NCBI GenBank assembly: GCA_903945375.1
Contig: CAJAVP010000106.1
Span: 1 to 64,000 of the forward strand
DNA from: an uncultured Methylococcaceae bacterium
Lineage (GTDB): Bacteria > Pseudomonadota > Gammaproteobacteria > Methylococcales > Methylomonadaceae
Reading direction: 5' to 3'
DNA length: 64,000 nucleotides
The position numbers were made by a program, and so were the translations under genes. Every line of letters starts with the position of its first letter. Position 1 is the stretch's first letter. This document shows, one piece after another, positions 28,565-39,754 of this stretch. The notes beneath the pieces are model-generated. The model was not told the DNA's origin and searched no databases. It worked only from the letters and a program-made list of their open reading frames with translations.

Positions 28565-28680
28565 ATTTTTTTCGTTCGTGGTGAGCCCCTTTAGATACCT
28601 CAATACAACGCTCTTCAACAGGCTCTCAGATACACCTCAACGCAGACCGAGCTGAGTCGAAACCAACACGATAAAAGTCA
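28565..28680. repeat. degenerate dispersed intergenic repeat
   Basis: Begins TTCGTTCGTGGTGAGC and ends near GCTGAGTCGAAACC, a decayed form of the GTTCGTGGTGAGCTTGTCGAACC repeats common between bacterial genes. A related decayed copy lies at 49936-50026. Confidence 0.4.
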
Positions 28681-28716
28681 TAGATGCTTAACCAACAGCG
28701 TTTTCAGATAACCGTC

Positions 28717-30525
28717 CTAACCCGCCTTAAACACCTGTAACAGCCAGTCTTTAAACTTATGAGCTGGCAACGGCTTAGTAAAATAAAATCCTTGGATTTC
28801 ATGACAGTTGTGACTTTTGATACACGCCAATTCTGCCTCAGTTTCAACACCTTCCGCGATTAAGCCAATCCCTAAACTCTGTCCTATTGCGACAATCGCC
28901 TTCACAATGACATTATTTGCCTTAACATTCTGAATATTCCGCACAAATGATTGATCAATTTTAATTCTATCAAGAGGAAATTGGCTTAAATAACTCAAAC
29001 TGGAATGACCGGTCCCAAAATCATCGATCGCTATTTTGATGCCTATCGCTTTTAATTCACTCATTGTTGAAACCGTTTGTAAAGGGTTAGCCATAACCAT
29101 TGTTTCCGTTAACTCCAGCTCAATATAATTTGGGTCAACCCCATACTCATAAATAATTTGCTGTACCCGCCACGAAAAATCCTGTTGTCGAAATTGAATC
29201 GCTGAAACATTAATGGCAATACGTAAGGGCGGTAATCCTTGATCTCTCCATTCGACTTGCTGACGACAGGCTTCACTGATTACCCATTCACCTATTGTGA
29301 CGATAAGACCCACATCCTCGGCCACGCTGATAAACTTACCCGGCAATAGCAGCCCTTGCTTTGGATGATACCAGCGCAATAACGCCTCAACACCAACAAC
29401 TTGGTTTGTCGTGGTGTCGATTTGCGGCTGATAAAATAATGCCAATTCTTGCCTAACAATTGCCTTTTTCAGTTCAGTGACAAAGGTATTACGCTCCGAA
29501 AGATTTTGATCAAAGCTCTCGTTAAATACCAGAAAACCATTACGTCCTTTTTCCTTAACCACATACATCGCCGCATCCGCTTTGCGAATCAGGCCATCAA
29601 CCGTATCGTCGTGATCAGGGTACAAAGCCACCCCCAAACTCGCTGTTATATTGACCTCGCGCCCCAAAATCATCATCGGTTGGCGAATTTTATCTATCAT
29701 TGTTGCCGCCACTTTTTCGGCATGAACCGCCTCCGACAAATTTTGCAGAATCACCACAAATTCATCACCACCTAGACGCGCAACGGTATCACTCTCCCGA
29801 ACACACGCACTTAAACGATGCGCGAAGTTTATCAATAATTGATCGCCAAAACTGTGACCTAAGGTATCGTTAATGTATTTAAAGCGATCAAGATCAACAA
29901 AAACTAAAGCAAATGGCTTTTTGCTACGTTTAGCCTGCTGGCAGGCTTGCATTAACCGATCCTTAAATAGCAAACGATTTGGCACACCGGTTAACTGATC
30001 ATAATGTGCTAACGCGTAGAGTTCTTGCTGTTTACGGTGGGTAATTTCTTCTAAGAGTCGGTGTCCCGTTGCCATGCCGACATAAAGTGTATTTTCGACC
30101 ACAATAAAACCATGCGCCATATGGCGCATTCCTGCATTGATCGTAATATTCGCTAAATCATCAATACTGGTATTGATATCGACAATAACGGGATCTGTCG
30201 TCATGATTTCACCGATACATTTCTTGTGGTGCAAATCACGCGCATAAGGCTTGAAAAAAATCTCAGTGAGACGCCCCCGATCAATCAAACCAACCGGCTT
30301 ATGCTGCTCATCCACAATCGGTGCTATCAACAATGACGTATTATCAATGAAAATATTCAGGACATCGAGGCAGCGAAGTTCTATCGGTATCGGTTCAATA
30401 TATTGCAGGATTTTTTGAACCGTAACCATTTGGTTTTGATTGTAAAAAACATCGACAAACTTATGACTCGAAGCGGGATCGAGTAAAACTATTTTTTTCT
30501 TAGCGCCATGTGTGGATGATTTCAT
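28717..30525 (-). CDS. CBS-GGDEF-EAL c-di-GMP turnover protein
   Basis: 602 residues, no membrane segment. An N-terminal CBS pair (about 30-155) is followed by a GGDEF domain (about 170-330) with GGDEF and a preceding RESD inhibitory site, and an EAL domain (about 345-598). EAL catalytic motifs are all present: EALLRW, the metal-binding ETM, DDFGTG and the EGVE near the end. It can therefore be a phosphodiesterase and possibly also a cyclase. CBS domains often bind adenine nucleotides, so energy status is a plausible input. It starts the block of signalling genes. Confidence 0.93.
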   Translation of the reverse strand: MKSSTHGAKKKIVLLDPASSHKFVDVFYNQNQMVTVQKILQYIEPIPIELRCLDVLNIFIDNTSLLIAPIVDEQHKPVGLIDRGRLTEIFFKPYARDLHHKKCIGEIMTTDPVIVDINTSIDDLANITINAGMRHMAHGFIVVENTLYVGMATGHRLLEEITHRKQQELYALAHYDQLTGVPNRLLFKDRLMQACQQAKRSKKPFALVFVDLDRFKYINDTLGHSFGDQLLINFAHRLSACVRESDTVARLGGDEFVVILQNLSEAVHAEKVAATMIDKIRQPMMILGREVNITASLGVALYPDHDDTVDGLIRKADAAMYVVKEKGRNGFLVFNESFDQNLSERNTFVTELKKAIVRQELALFYQPQIDTTTNQVVGVEALLRWYHPKQGLLLPGKFISVAEDVGLIVTIGEWVISEACRQQVEWRDQGLPPLRIAINVSAIQFRQQDFSWRVQQIIYEYGVDPNYIELELTETMVMANPLQTVSTMSELKAIGIKIAIDDFGTGHSSLSYLSQFPLDRIKIDQSFVRNIQNVKANNVIVKAIVAIGQSLGIGLIAEGVETEAELACIKSHNCHEIQGFYFTKPLPAHKFKDWLLQVFKAG

Positions 30526-31170
30526 AAAAAACTATTGAGGAATAGATAACCAAAGTTCTACATCATAATGATGAAAAAATGATAAGAACCCACCGTGTAA
30601 GGTATTTCATGTCTCATTTTGAATTCATAAGCTGCTATACCCCTTCCCACAGCACGTTATAGCAAACTTCTACAGTGATTGTTCGAGCCAAATCCCACTG
30701 GGAATAAACCCATAAATTATTATATTATGAGTTGTAACGACCTAACCGCTTCTAAAATACTGCGATTAAATCCTCATTCCGGCAGACCTATGGGGCACAC
30801 ATGAATTACTGGAGTCGCTAGACCACGTTAGCGAGCCCCCTTGTGCCACAGAGGGTATGACGAATGATAAAAAAACTTGTTTTAGGGGAGTAAAAAACAT
30901 ATTTTTTACTCCATTTAACGACTTGTATCGTTCCTAAGCCATGCGCCACGCGCACAATTCTACAAAACTTAACGGTGAGCAGTGAAGCTCTGGCTTGGTC
31001 ATGACCGTGTACTACTTGGTTAAGTAAAGATAGGACTAAACGATTATGCTGTAACAGGGTCGAGTAGCGATTGTCTAAATCCCCATCCACTATTATTCAT
31101 GTTATAAACGCCTGCTTATACTAGATATGTGAATACGCAGCCTGAACAATACAATCTATACTGTGAGCGA
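30526..31170. other. intergenic interval, no gene recognised
   Basis: Separates two minus-strand signalling genes. A half copy of the palindromic repeat (CGTTCCTAAGCC near 30930) is visible. The only open frame, 30818-31090 on the minus strand, lacks a ribosome-binding site and recognisable protein features. Confidence 0.4.
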
Positions 31171-33441
31171 TTAAAACTCCTCCCACTCGTCACTATCCGT
31201 TATAGCTAGTGCAGGAGTCGATATTTTTTTGGGTTTGTAGGTTTCTAATTTCCCGGGCGCAGGTGACGGTATCGTGACGTGCGGAGTATGCGTTGAACGA
31301 CGTTCCTGTTCATTACTTAGTTTAAAAACGTCGACCGTCGTCGATAAGTTTTGTGCTTGTTCAGCCATTGATTCAGCTGCCGCCGTAGCCTGCTCAACCA
31401 AGGCAGCATTTTGCTGAGTCACATCATCCATTTGTGCAATCGCTTGATTAACCTGAGTAATACCCGAACTTTGCTCAACAGAAGCATCTGATATTTCTGA
31501 CATAATCATTGTTACTCGACGAATAGAGGCGACTATTTCCTCCATAGTTCGTCCGGCTTGAGCAACTAATTTACTACCATCCTCAACTTTATCCTCAGAA
31601 TCACCGATCAATATCTTAATTTCACCTGCCGCAGAAGCCGCTCGTTGAGCAAGATTTCGAACTTCACCTGCAACCACAGCAAATCCACGCCCTTGATCGC
31701 CAGCACGCGCCGCCTCAACAGCTGCATTCAGTGCCAAAATATTGGTTTGGAAGGCGATGCCATCAATAACAGCAATAATTTCTGAAATTTTACGCGAAGA
31801 ATTATTAATATCGTGCATAGTGTCAATCACTTTTTGAACAACCGCCACCCCCTTACCCGCCACATCTGACGCACCAATTGCCAAATGATTGGCTAATTTT
31901 GCATTTTCAGTATTGGCCTGTACGGCAGTCGTTAGCTCTTCCATGCTTGCGGCGGTTTGCTCAAGGCTTGCCGCCTGCTCTTCGGTACGATGAGATAAAT
32001 CGCCATTGCCTGAGGCGATTTCTTTTGCAGCAACCGTAATCGTATCGGAAGCACTAATTATTTCTGATAGTAGTGATTTAATATTTTCTACCGTACCATT
32101 CACCGATTCTTTAACTTGCCCAAAAACGCCCGGGTAATCACGCGTAATCATTTGCGTTAAATCACCTTTTGCCAACGCTTCAACGACATGCTGAACATCA
32201 CCTAACCCTGTTTGCGTCACGTCAGAGAGACGATTTAATAGTTCGGATAAATCCCGCGCATAGCCTGCTTTACTACCGATCACCATTTTAAACGTAAAAT
32301 CGCCACGATTAGCCGCAGCATCAACCAGTTGACGCATTTCACCCACAATTTTAGTCAATGAGTCAACTGTTTTATTTACACCATCTTTAGTCTGTCCAAA
32401 CACACCTGGGTATTCATCGGTAATATGTTGACTTAAATCACCATCCGCCAGCGCCAACGCCACCCGCGTGACATCGTTTAAGCCAGCTTCCGTCGTTTGA
32501 TTCAAGCGGTTTATGGATTCCCCGAGGTTTTTTGCAAAGCCTTTATGATTCGCTAAATTAATCCGCTTGCTAAAATCACCATTGACGGCCGCTTTAACAC
32601 TGTCATCTATTTCAAGAATCAACTGGCTTAGCGCTGCTTGCATCGTGTGCATCGCCTGTAATAACTGACCAATTTCATCATTACGATCTATCTCTATCTC
32701 GTTGTTCAGTTCGCCATTAGCAATCTTTTTAGCCAGCTCAATACCTTGTACAAGAGGACTTGAAATAGATCGAACAATTATTGAGCCGACAAAACCGACC
32801 ACAACAATCGACAACAAAGCCATAAAAATAATTAAGCTACGAAGTTGCACAACCATCTCGTCGGCTTTGTATTTATCATCGTTTGCATAGTTCTGATTGA
32901 GTTCAATCAACTCATTTAACAATTTTTTTGCATCGGAAGCCATATTTTTACGCAAATCGAGCTGCTTTAAATAGTCGTTAAATAATTGTTTTTGACCTTC
33001 CTCGGTTTGATTTTTGGCTAAATGGTCAATAATAATATCCACCTCGACCTGACTTTTTTTCCATGCGTCCCAAGCCGGCACAAATTCTTTCCAGACTTTA
33101 GCCTCTTCGGATTCTTGAGGCAGCGGCTCATAGATAGCCCAACCTTTGTCTATTTGCAGCATAATGTCTTGTTTTTTTTTCAATATGCCAGCAAACTTTT
33201 CTTGCGCCTTAAAATCCTCCCTGAAGAACATCATATCGCGATTAGCCAGCCGTATTGCGGTTAAACCCTCGTTCATCATCGACAAGCCAATAATTGAAGG
33301 CAGACGGTTATCACCAATTGAATCGATAATATTAGAAAGTTTACGTGTACCATAATCACTACCTAGACCAATCACAAGCAACGTCGCAATCGACAATGCC
33401 ATCAGCGTCAGTAATTTGAATTTAATACTTAGATTTTTCAT
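31171..33441 (-). CDS. methyl-accepting chemotaxis protein with multiple HAMP-like modules
   Basis: 756 residues. TM1 about 9-27, a four-helix periplasmic sensor region, TM2 about 200-222, then a canonical HAMP domain. After it two alternating module types repeat as A-B-A-B: NGDFSKRI...GFAKNLGESINRL, DGDLSQHITDEYPGVFGQ, then RGDFTFKM...GYARDLSELLNRL and KGDLTQMITRDYPGVFGQ. The signalling hairpin has IAFQTNILALNAAVEAARAG. The C-terminus is EWEEF, a match to the xWxxF CheR/CheB-tethering pentapeptide (NWETF in E. coli). It should feed CheA-type signalling; no che genes are in the window. The sensed ligand is unknown. Confidence 0.9.
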   Translation of the reverse strand: MKNLSIKFKLLTLMALSIATLLVIGLGSDYGTRKLSNIIDSIGDNRLPSIIGLSMMNEGLTAIRLANRDMMFFREDFKAQEKFAGILKKKQDIMLQIDKGWAIYEPLPQESEEAKVWKEFVPAWDAWKKSQVEVDIIIDHLAKNQTEEGQKQLFNDYLKQLDLRKNMASDAKKLLNELIELNQNYANDDKYKADEMVVQLRSLIIFMALLSIVVVGFVGSIIVRSISSPLVQGIELAKKIANGELNNEIEIDRNDEIGQLLQAMHTMQAALSQLILEIDDSVKAAVNGDFSKRINLANHKGFAKNLGESINRLNQTTEAGLNDVTRVALALADGDLSQHITDEYPGVFGQTKDGVNKTVDSLTKIVGEMRQLVDAAANRGDFTFKMVIGSKAGYARDLSELLNRLSDVTQTGLGDVQHVVEALAKGDLTQMITRDYPGVFGQVKESVNGTVENIKSLLSEIISASDTITVAAKEIASGNGDLSHRTEEQAASLEQTAASMEELTTAVQANTENAKLANHLAIGASDVAGKGVAVVQKVIDTMHDINNSSRKISEIIAVIDGIAFQTNILALNAAVEAARAGDQGRGFAVVAGEVRNLAQRAASAAGEIKILIGDSEDKVEDGSKLVAQAGRTMEEIVASIRRVTMIMSEISDASVEQSSGITQVNQAIAQMDDVTQQNAALVEQATAAAESMAEQAQNLSTTVDVFKLSNEQERRSTHTPHVTIPSPAPGKLETYKPKKISTPALAITDSDEWEEF

Positions 33442-33713
33442 TCTGGCATTCCTAGAAAATATTTACTGAACTTAAACGCATAAAAAAATAATTCAACGCC
33501 TTAGCCGAATTATACCCTACTCTTCCTGACTCTAGCAGCCATCAATTGTCTCTTATCGCATATAATAATGAACAACGACAGGTTAGCATCACAAACGTTA
33601 ACTCAATGCAGAACACTAACTTCAAATGATTGCCGCTATACTAGAACAGTATTTTAAAAATACTAGCCACTATACAAAACATATCTGCCCGTTAATTTGA
33701 GATAAACGCAATC

Positions 33714-36059
33714 ATGAATGATTTTTTCCTTGATGCACAGGACTTAAACTTTCCGATTTACCAGAGCAGCTACGACCTGCCTATGGTGATTACCTCTGTA
33801 GTCATTGCCATGTTTGCGTCTTTTTGTGCCTTCGAAATGGTAGAACGACTGGCACACATCACACGACGCTATGTTTGGCTGCCGATTAGCTCGGTTATGT
33901 TAGGCGCTGGGGTATGGGCCATGCACTTTATCGGTATGCAAGCCCTTCAAATTGATTGTGCCGTGACTTATGATGCGTGGATTACGGGTTTATCGATGTT
34001 ACCTGGCATTTTTGCTTCCGCAGTCACCTTAAGCAGCATTGCCCTTAAACAGCCCACCTTAAAAAAACAAGTACTGAATGGTACGATAATGGCTGTAGGT
34101 ATTGGTCTTATGCATTTTTCAGGAATGGCGGCTATTCGTTTAGATGGTATTTTGCGCTACGACCTACTCTATTTTTGCTTATCCTTGGCCTCCGCTGTTG
34201 CCTTAGCTGTATTCGCCCTAATCACAAAATCTTATCTAAGCAAACTACCTCATGGCAAAATGCCCTTCATTTCCTCTGTTATAGGCGGCTGCATAATGGG
34301 TGGAGCAATATCCAGTATGCACTACATCGCCATGAAATCCTCTTTTTTCATCCACGAGCATAAAGGCGGCGATGATCATATTATTACAGCCACTCATCCC
34401 GCAGAATTAGCCATTATTGTGAGTGCGGTCACGCTATCCTTAATTTTGTTTGGGGTGCTCTTTGCTTTTTTGAACACTAAAATTGCGTTTGTCCGCAATC
34501 GCATTGATGTTATTTTAGCAACCACCAGTCATGGCTTTGTCGCAATGGATACTCAAAATTTCATTACGGAATGTAATCAGGCAATGACACAATTAGTCGG
34601 CACAACATCAAACACATTAATCGGCAAACGCTATTGTGCGTTGATCGCCTCAGACAATTGCATTGACATGCAAGGTAATTACCAAGTGGAAGCGTTAGTG
34701 CGCCGCACGGATGGCAGCACGCTCCCCTGTTTGGTTTATGGTACAGCCGTAACAGACGATCAAGGCAACTTATTGTATTCATTCGCTCTATTTAGTGATA
34801 TCAGTGAACGTAAAAAAGCTGAAAGTTTATTGATGCGCTCAGAAGCACGATTCCGGACACTGTTTGATGGCACAAGTGAAGCCGTTATGCTATTAGGTCA
34901 AGAAGGATTTTTTGATTGCAATGACGCAACCTTGGTGCTTTTTGGCTGCGTATCAAAAAATGACTTTTGCTCAAAACAGCCCAGTGATTTCTCGCCACCT
35001 ATCCAAACAGATGGCAGAGACTCTATGATTTGTGCCAATGAGATGATCACTCGAGCCATGGAAAATGGATGCAATCGTTTTGAATGGATACATCGTCGCG
35101 CAGACAATGGCAAAGATTTCCCCGCTGAGGTGTCATTAAGCAAGATGTTCTTAGAAGGTCAATCAGTCATTTTAGCAACCGTTCATGACATCACCCACCG
35201 TAAACGTTACGAAACCAAGCTTCTACAATTAGCAGAAGCACAAAGCCAGCTCCTACAATCGGAGAAAATGGCAACCATTGGGCAATTAGCCGCTGGGGTT
35301 GCACATGAATTAAATAATCCTATTGCCTTTGTCAGCTCTAACTTAGGCACACTGGAAAATTATATTAAGGATTTTCTGGAAATTATAGAACTCTACCATG
35401 CCAACGTGCCCCCTGATTTACTTGTTGACATCGAGGCCATTAAGGCAAGTAAGGATTTTGATTATCTGCTATCTGATATTTTCCAAATTGTCGAAGAATC
35501 TAAAGACGGATTGTCACGCATGAAGCGCATTGTGCAAGACCTCAAGGATTTTTCTAGGGTAGGTGAATCCGAATGGCAACCGGCAAATTTACATCAATGC
35601 CTTAACTCAACACTCAATATTGTTTGGCATGAACTTAAATATAAGTGCCAAATTATCAAGTATTATGCCGAAGATTTACCTCCAGTCTGCTGTATTGCTT
35701 CACAAATTAACCAAGCATTCATGAATTTGCTGGTTAATGCCGGACATGCCGTAGAAAAGCAGGGGGAGATTAGTATCACCACCCGCATCAATCCGACCGA
35801 TAACACCACGGTTCAGATTTTCATTGCCGATAACGGAATCGGTATTGCACCCGAAAACCTGAAACGTATTTTTGATCCCTTTTTTACCACCAAACCGGTT
35901 GGGCAAGGCACTGGACTTGGACTGTCGATAACCTGGAGTATTGTTGATAAACATCACGGCACTTTAGACGTCAACAGTACCTTGGGCAAAGGTACTACCT
36001 TTATCCTAACCTTACCGATCGATCACCAAAAAAATGGACTGGAAACGGAAAAAACATGA
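33714..36059 (+). CDS. MHYT-PAS-PAS histidine kinase
   Basis: 781 residues. The N-terminal MHYT domain (about 20-250, roughly seven helices) has the repeated motifs MHFIGM, MHFSGM and MHYIAM; the family is proposed to bind copper and sense oxygen, CO or NO. Two PAS domains follow (about 270-370 and 385-500). HisKA has the phospho-acceptor His531 in AAGVAHELNNP, and the HATPase has NQAFMNLLVNAG, DNGIGI and GQGTGLGLS. No receiver domain is attached. The gene overlaps the next kinase by 4 bp. Its partner regulator is probably among the REC proteins downstream. Confidence 0.92.
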   Translation: MNDFFLDAQDLNFPIYQSSYDLPMVITSVVIAMFASFCAFEMVERLAHITRRYVWLPISSVMLGAGVWAMHFIGMQALQIDCAVTYDAWITGLSMLPGIFASAVTLSSIALKQPTLKKQVLNGTIMAVGIGLMHFSGMAAIRLDGILRYDLLYFCLSLASAVALAVFALITKSYLSKLPHGKMPFISSVIGGCIMGGAISSMHYIAMKSSFFIHEHKGGDDHIITATHPAELAIIVSAVTLSLILFGVLFAFLNTKIAFVRNRIDVILATTSHGFVAMDTQNFITECNQAMTQLVGTTSNTLIGKRYCALIASDNCIDMQGNYQVEALVRRTDGSTLPCLVYGTAVTDDQGNLLYSFALFSDISERKKAESLLMRSEARFRTLFDGTSEAVMLLGQEGFFDCNDATLVLFGCVSKNDFCSKQPSDFSPPIQTDGRDSMICANEMITRAMENGCNRFEWIHRRADNGKDFPAEVSLSKMFLEGQSVILATVHDITHRKRYETKLLQLAEAQSQLLQSEKMATIGQLAAGVAHELNNPIAFVSSNLGTLENYIKDFLEIIELYHANVPPDLLVDIEAIKASKDFDYLLSDIFQIVEESKDGLSRMKRIVQDLKDFSRVGESEWQPANLHQCLNSTLNIVWHELKYKCQIIKYYAEDLPPVCCIASQINQAFMNLLVNAGHAVEKQGEISITTRINPTDNTTVQIFIADNGIGIAPENLKRIFDPFFTTKPVGQGTGLGLSITWSIVDKHHGTLDVNSTLGKGTTFILTLPIDHQKNGLETEKT

Positions 36060-37837
36060 CTATTTTGAACTGGAATAATCAATTGGCACTCGGTATTGCG
36101 TCCGTTGATGAGCAACATCAACATTTGATCGATTTAACCAATCAGCTGGATGAAGCGCTTGCCATTGGCGCTGAACATGACGCACTCATTAAAATCATCA
36201 AAGGCTTAGTGGATTATACGGTCTATCATTTCCGTCATGAGGAGCAACTCATGGAGGCGGCACAATTTAATCCCACTATTTATGCAGAACATAAAGCGGA
36301 GCATGATGAGTTTGTCACTAACATGCTAAAAACACAGGAAAACCTGCAATCCGATCAACAACAGCTTTCAGAAGAGCTGATAGATTATTTAGTCAATTGG
36401 CTTTGCCATCATATTCTTAATACGGATAAAAAAATGGCGCTCAGCCTAATCAATGGCATCGATGCTGCTGACATCAAAATCGATAGTCAAGAACATCATG
36501 ACATTATGCAAAGCAATCTGCATTCTGCTTTGCGTGAAAGTGAAAGTCGCTTTAAAGAACTCGCGGAGAATATCTCGGCGTTAATCTGGATCACCAACAC
36601 CAATCACGTGCCTATTTTTTGTAATCAATTTTGGTTTAACACCTATCACTTACAAGCCAGCACGATGACGCGCCAGCAATGGCTTAATGCGATTCATCCC
36701 GACGATCGTGATATCGTCACCGAGTCCTATCGCCGTGCCGCTGAGGAGCGCAGTAAATTTAAAATCCAATACCGATTACAAAATGCCGACGGAAAAATCA
36801 CTTGGATTTATGAAACCGCTGTTCCTCGTATTCAAAAAAATGGGCGTTTTGCAGGATTAATGGGCTGCGGTATGGATATTACCTCGCAAAAACAAGCCGA
36901 AGCGGTGTTAACCCGCAGTAACGCGCAACTGGAAGATGAGGTTGCCAAACGTACACAAGAGCTGTTCGACATTAATCGCACTCTAGAATTTGAAAAAAAT
37001 CAGCAATTATTATTGAACAATCAGTTAAAAGAGGCACAAATACATTTAGTACAAGCCGAAAAAATGGCATCTATTGGACAATTAGCCGCCGGTATCGCTC
37101 ATGAAATCAATAATCCATTGGGCTATATCAACTCCAATCTTTCCAGTTTAAAGCAGTACACCCAAGCGATGATCGACACCATCAATATGGCCGAAACGCT
37201 TAGTCAGCAATTGCCGGCCGATCATCCTGATGTTCTGCGCTTTAAACAATTACAAAAAAACAGCGACCTTAATTTTTTAAAAACGGATTTACCTGACCTT
37301 GTTAATGAATCCATTGAAGGCGTTACCCGAACCAAAAAAATTGTCCAAGACTTACGCGACTTTTCACGGATTGATAAACCGGAGTTAGGCCTATTTGATG
37401 TCGAAGCCGGCTTGGATGCTACGCTGAATATTGCCCATAATGAACTGAAGTATAAAGCGCAAGTAATTAAAGATTATGCCGGCTTACAGCCTTTTGAATG
37501 CGTGGGAGCACAACTCAATCAAGTGTTTTTAAACTTGCTCGTCAACGCAGCACAAGCCATTGAAAAATTTGGAAAAATTTATGTACGAACCGGGTATTTA
37601 GATGCCGATTGGTTATGGATTGAAATCGAAGATACCGGCAAAGGGATTCCAGAAGAAATCCATGCGAAAATTTTTGACCCTTTTTTCACCACTAAACCGG
37701 TTGGCAAAGGCACTGGACTGGGCTTGTCGCTTTCCTACCAGATTATACAAAAGCATCATGGCCGAATTGAATTGGAATCAACCCTTGGAAAAGGCAGCAG
37801 ATTCCGCATCATTTTTCCCATTCATCCGAGTAAATAA
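36056..37837 (+). CDS. hemerythrin-PAS histidine kinase
   Basis: 593 residues. An N-terminal bacteriohemerythrin domain (1-135) keeps all likely di-iron ligands: His21, His58, Glu62, His79, His83, His119 and Asp124. A PAS domain (about 165-290) and a coiled coil (295-335) lead to HisKA with His349 in [11 protein letters not shown] and an HATPase with [21 protein letters not shown] and GKGTGLGLS. Hemerythrin domains bind O2 reversibly, so the kinase is likely O2- or redox-responsive. It lies in a 4-bp overlap with the MHYT kinase, whose catalytic core is very similar, suggesting duplication and swapping of the sensor. Confidence 0.92.
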   Translation: MTILNWNNQLALGIASVDEQHQHLIDLTNQLDEALAIGAEHDALIKIIKGLVDYTVYHFRHEEQLMEAAQFNPTIYAEHKAEHDEFVTNMLKTQENLQSDQQQLSEELIDYLVNWLCHHILNTDKKMALSLINGIDAADIKIDSQEHHDIMQSNLHSALRESESRFKELAENISALIWITNTNHVPIFCNQFWFNTYHLQASTMTRQQWLNAIHPDDRDIVTESYRRAAEERSKFKIQYRLQNADGKITWIYETAVPRIQKNGRFAGLMGCGMDITSQKQAEAVLTRSNAQLEDEVAKRTQELFDINRTLEFEKNQQLLLNNQLKEAQIHLVQAEKMASIGQLAAGIAHEINNPLGYINSNLSSLKQYTQAMIDTINMAETLSQQLPADHPDVLRFKQLQKNSDLNFLKTDLPDLVNESIEGVTRTKKIVQDLRDFSRIDKPELGLFDVEAGLDATLNIAHNELKYKAQVIKDYAGLQPFECVGAQLNQVFLNLLVNAAQAIEKFGKIYVRTGYLDADWLWIEIEDTGKGIPEEIHAKIFDPFFTTKPVGKGTGLGLSLSYQIIQKHHGRIELESTLGKGSRFRIIFPIHPSK

Positions 37838-37855
37838 TGCATGAACAGTACACTC

Positions 37856-38746
37856 CTAATTGGCCGAAATAACTTGATCGGCAAATGCGCGTGCATGTTC
37901 GGCCAGACTTAATGCGGAGCCAATAGGGACAGCCAATATTTCTAAGGCAACGCGAAGATTAATGTCTACCGCAGAATCATCAGCACAACTAGACGCCATA
38001 ATAACCAGCAAGTTAGCCGAATAAATCAATAATCCAACCGAAGGCGTGCTATCGGCTAAGGGAGCTGTTTCGTGCTGCTCAATGGCTTGCTGAATCACTT
38101 CCGGAAAATTCCAATATAAGGCGGCTTTACTACCAATCTCAGTATGGTCAAAAGTTAATATCTTCCGTTCATTTTCGGTAATCTCATGGTGAGATTTCGC
38201 AAATGAGCCCTCAGTTTGCGTATTAAAAATCTGCCTTACGATCTCCTCGGGATAAAGGAAGACTATCACCAATTGCCCAATATCGTGAAGCAAGCCCGCT
38301 GTAAAGGCGACATCCGGATTAAAACCGGTGCTGCGAGCCAATTGCCGACTACAATCGGCGACGGCCATACTGTGATGCCAAAAATCTGTATAATCAAAAT
38401 GATGCTGCTGGCTGACCAACATTTGCGAAAAACAAATACTAATCAGCAAATCGCGTACCCGGTTAAATCCCAACACCACAATCGCCTCACGCAATGACCC
38501 GATTTCTCTGGACATGCCATAGAATGACGAATTGGCAATACGCAGCAAACGCGCGACTAAAACAGGATCTCTTCCAATTTTATCAATCAGACTCACCATA
38601 TCCTGCTGCCCTTCTAGTTGTTGCAAGGCATCCATTAAAATAGTGGGCAATGAAGGCAATTCAGAAAGACGAGAAAACTTATTCTCCGCATCCTGTGCAT
38701 CAAAGCTAACAGAGCCTGCACTGCTGTTTCCCGATAGTATTTCCAT
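37856..38746 (-). CDS. HDOD domain protein
   Basis: 296 residues. The HDOD domain (about 28-225) begins SELPSLPTILMDALQQLEG and contains DPVLVARLLRIANSSFYG and AGLLHDIGQLVI; the family is related to HD phosphohydrolases but usually lacks full catalytic ligands and acts in signalling. It starts one base after the stop of the REC-PAS gene, so the two are translationally coupled and probably act together. Confidence 0.9.
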   Translation of the reverse strand: MEILSGNSSAGSVSFDAQDAENKFSRLSELPSLPTILMDALQQLEGQQDMVSLIDKIGRDPVLVARLLRIANSSFYGMSREIGSLREAIVVLGFNRVRDLLISICFSQMLVSQQHHFDYTDFWHHSMAVADCSRQLARSTGFNPDVAFTAGLLHDIGQLVIVFLYPEEIVRQIFNTQTEGSFAKSHHEITENERKILTFDHTEIGSKAALYWNFPEVIQQAIEQHETAPLADSTPSVGLLIYSANLLVIMASSCADDSAVDINLRVALEILAVPIGSALSLAEHARAFADQVISAN

Positions 38747-38747
38747 A

Positions 38748-39593
38748 TCAATATACCTTAGTAGGTGAGAGTACGATTATCGTGCCTTTAGAGCGGCTAT
38801 GTAAGCCCATAACGTCAATCCAAACGTGCATATTCTGACCTTCAATGACATGCAACGAGCCGTTAACGAAGGCAAAGGTATCATTGAGTCGTAAGTTTTT
38901 TACTAAACCCAACAAAGCGACCGGCAAACACTGAGCCGGTAAACCCAATAAGCTCTCGCTAGGATAACGTCGAAACAGTGCATCGGCGCAGCGATTTGAG
39001 ATTGCGATCATGTGTTGATCATCAATACCAATAATAGCAACCGGTAAATGTTCCAAAATTTCTTGGGAGATTTCCAGCATTGTAATGTTTTTTGTGATTT
39101 CACGGGTTTTATCCGCCACCTGTTGCTCTAAATTTCTATTTAAGCGACTCAACTCTTGATTAACTTCTTGAAGCTGAAGGGATAGACGTTGATTCTCCTG
39201 TTTTATTTCATAACGCTGAAACGCTTCATCGGTTAAAACGCGCAGCTGTTCATCATCCCAAGGTTTAGATAAAAATTTATAGATCGCCCCTTCATTAATC
39301 GCACTGGTCACGGTTTCTATTTCCGTATAACCAGAGAGGACAATTCGCACGGTTTTGGGATAAAGCACTTTAACCTTACGCAAAAACTCCACCCCAGTCA
39401 TTTGCGGCATACGTTGATCGGATATAATGACACCGATATCATAATGCGCTAATAAATCCAATCCTTCTTTACCACTTGCCGCAGTAAAGATTGTATAACT
39501 ATTTTTTCGTAAGGTACGTTTTAAGGCACTGAGTATATTCGGTTCATCATCAACCAATAATAAATTACGGGGGAAATTATTTTCAGCAGTCAT
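38748..39593 (-). CDS. response regulator, REC-coiled coil-PAS
   Basis: 281 residues. REC domain (about 8-125) with acidic DDE (15-17), phospho-acceptor Asp59 in ISDQRMP and Lys110 in SKPW, all canonical. A coiled coil (about 128-170) leads to a C-terminal PAS-like domain (about 175-275). There is no DNA-binding or enzymatic output, so it may relay to the coupled HDOD protein. It is divergent from the second REC gene at 39755. Confidence 0.9.
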   Translation of the reverse strand: MTAENNFPRNLLLVDDEPNILSALKRTLRKNSYTIFTAASGKEGLDLLAHYDIGVIISDQRMPQMTGVEFLRKVKVLYPKTVRIVLSGYTEIETVTSAINEGAIYKFLSKPWDDEQLRVLTDEAFQRYEIKQENQRLSLQLQEVNQELSRLNRNLEQQVADKTREITKNITMLEISQEILEHLPVAIIGIDDQHMIAISNRCADALFRRYPSESLLGLPAQCLPVALLGLVKNLRLNDTFAFVNGSLHVIEGQNMHVWIDVMGLHSRSKGTIIVLSPTKVY

Positions 39594-39754
39594 AGTCCAC
39601 CTGAAGGCATTAATTCGATAGCTTCCAAGAAAAACTTTATTATCCTTGATATACTCCTAATAAACCATTACTAACCAATAAAACAACCCGCAGCTAGAGC
39701 AATAATGCAAATTCTTTCGCAAAGCTCCCCTTATTCGTATTAAAGCCAGTCTTT

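Noticed and set aside
30818-31090. 90-residue minus-strand frame
   Set aside because: No ribosome-binding site, no family, irregular composition; probably chance.
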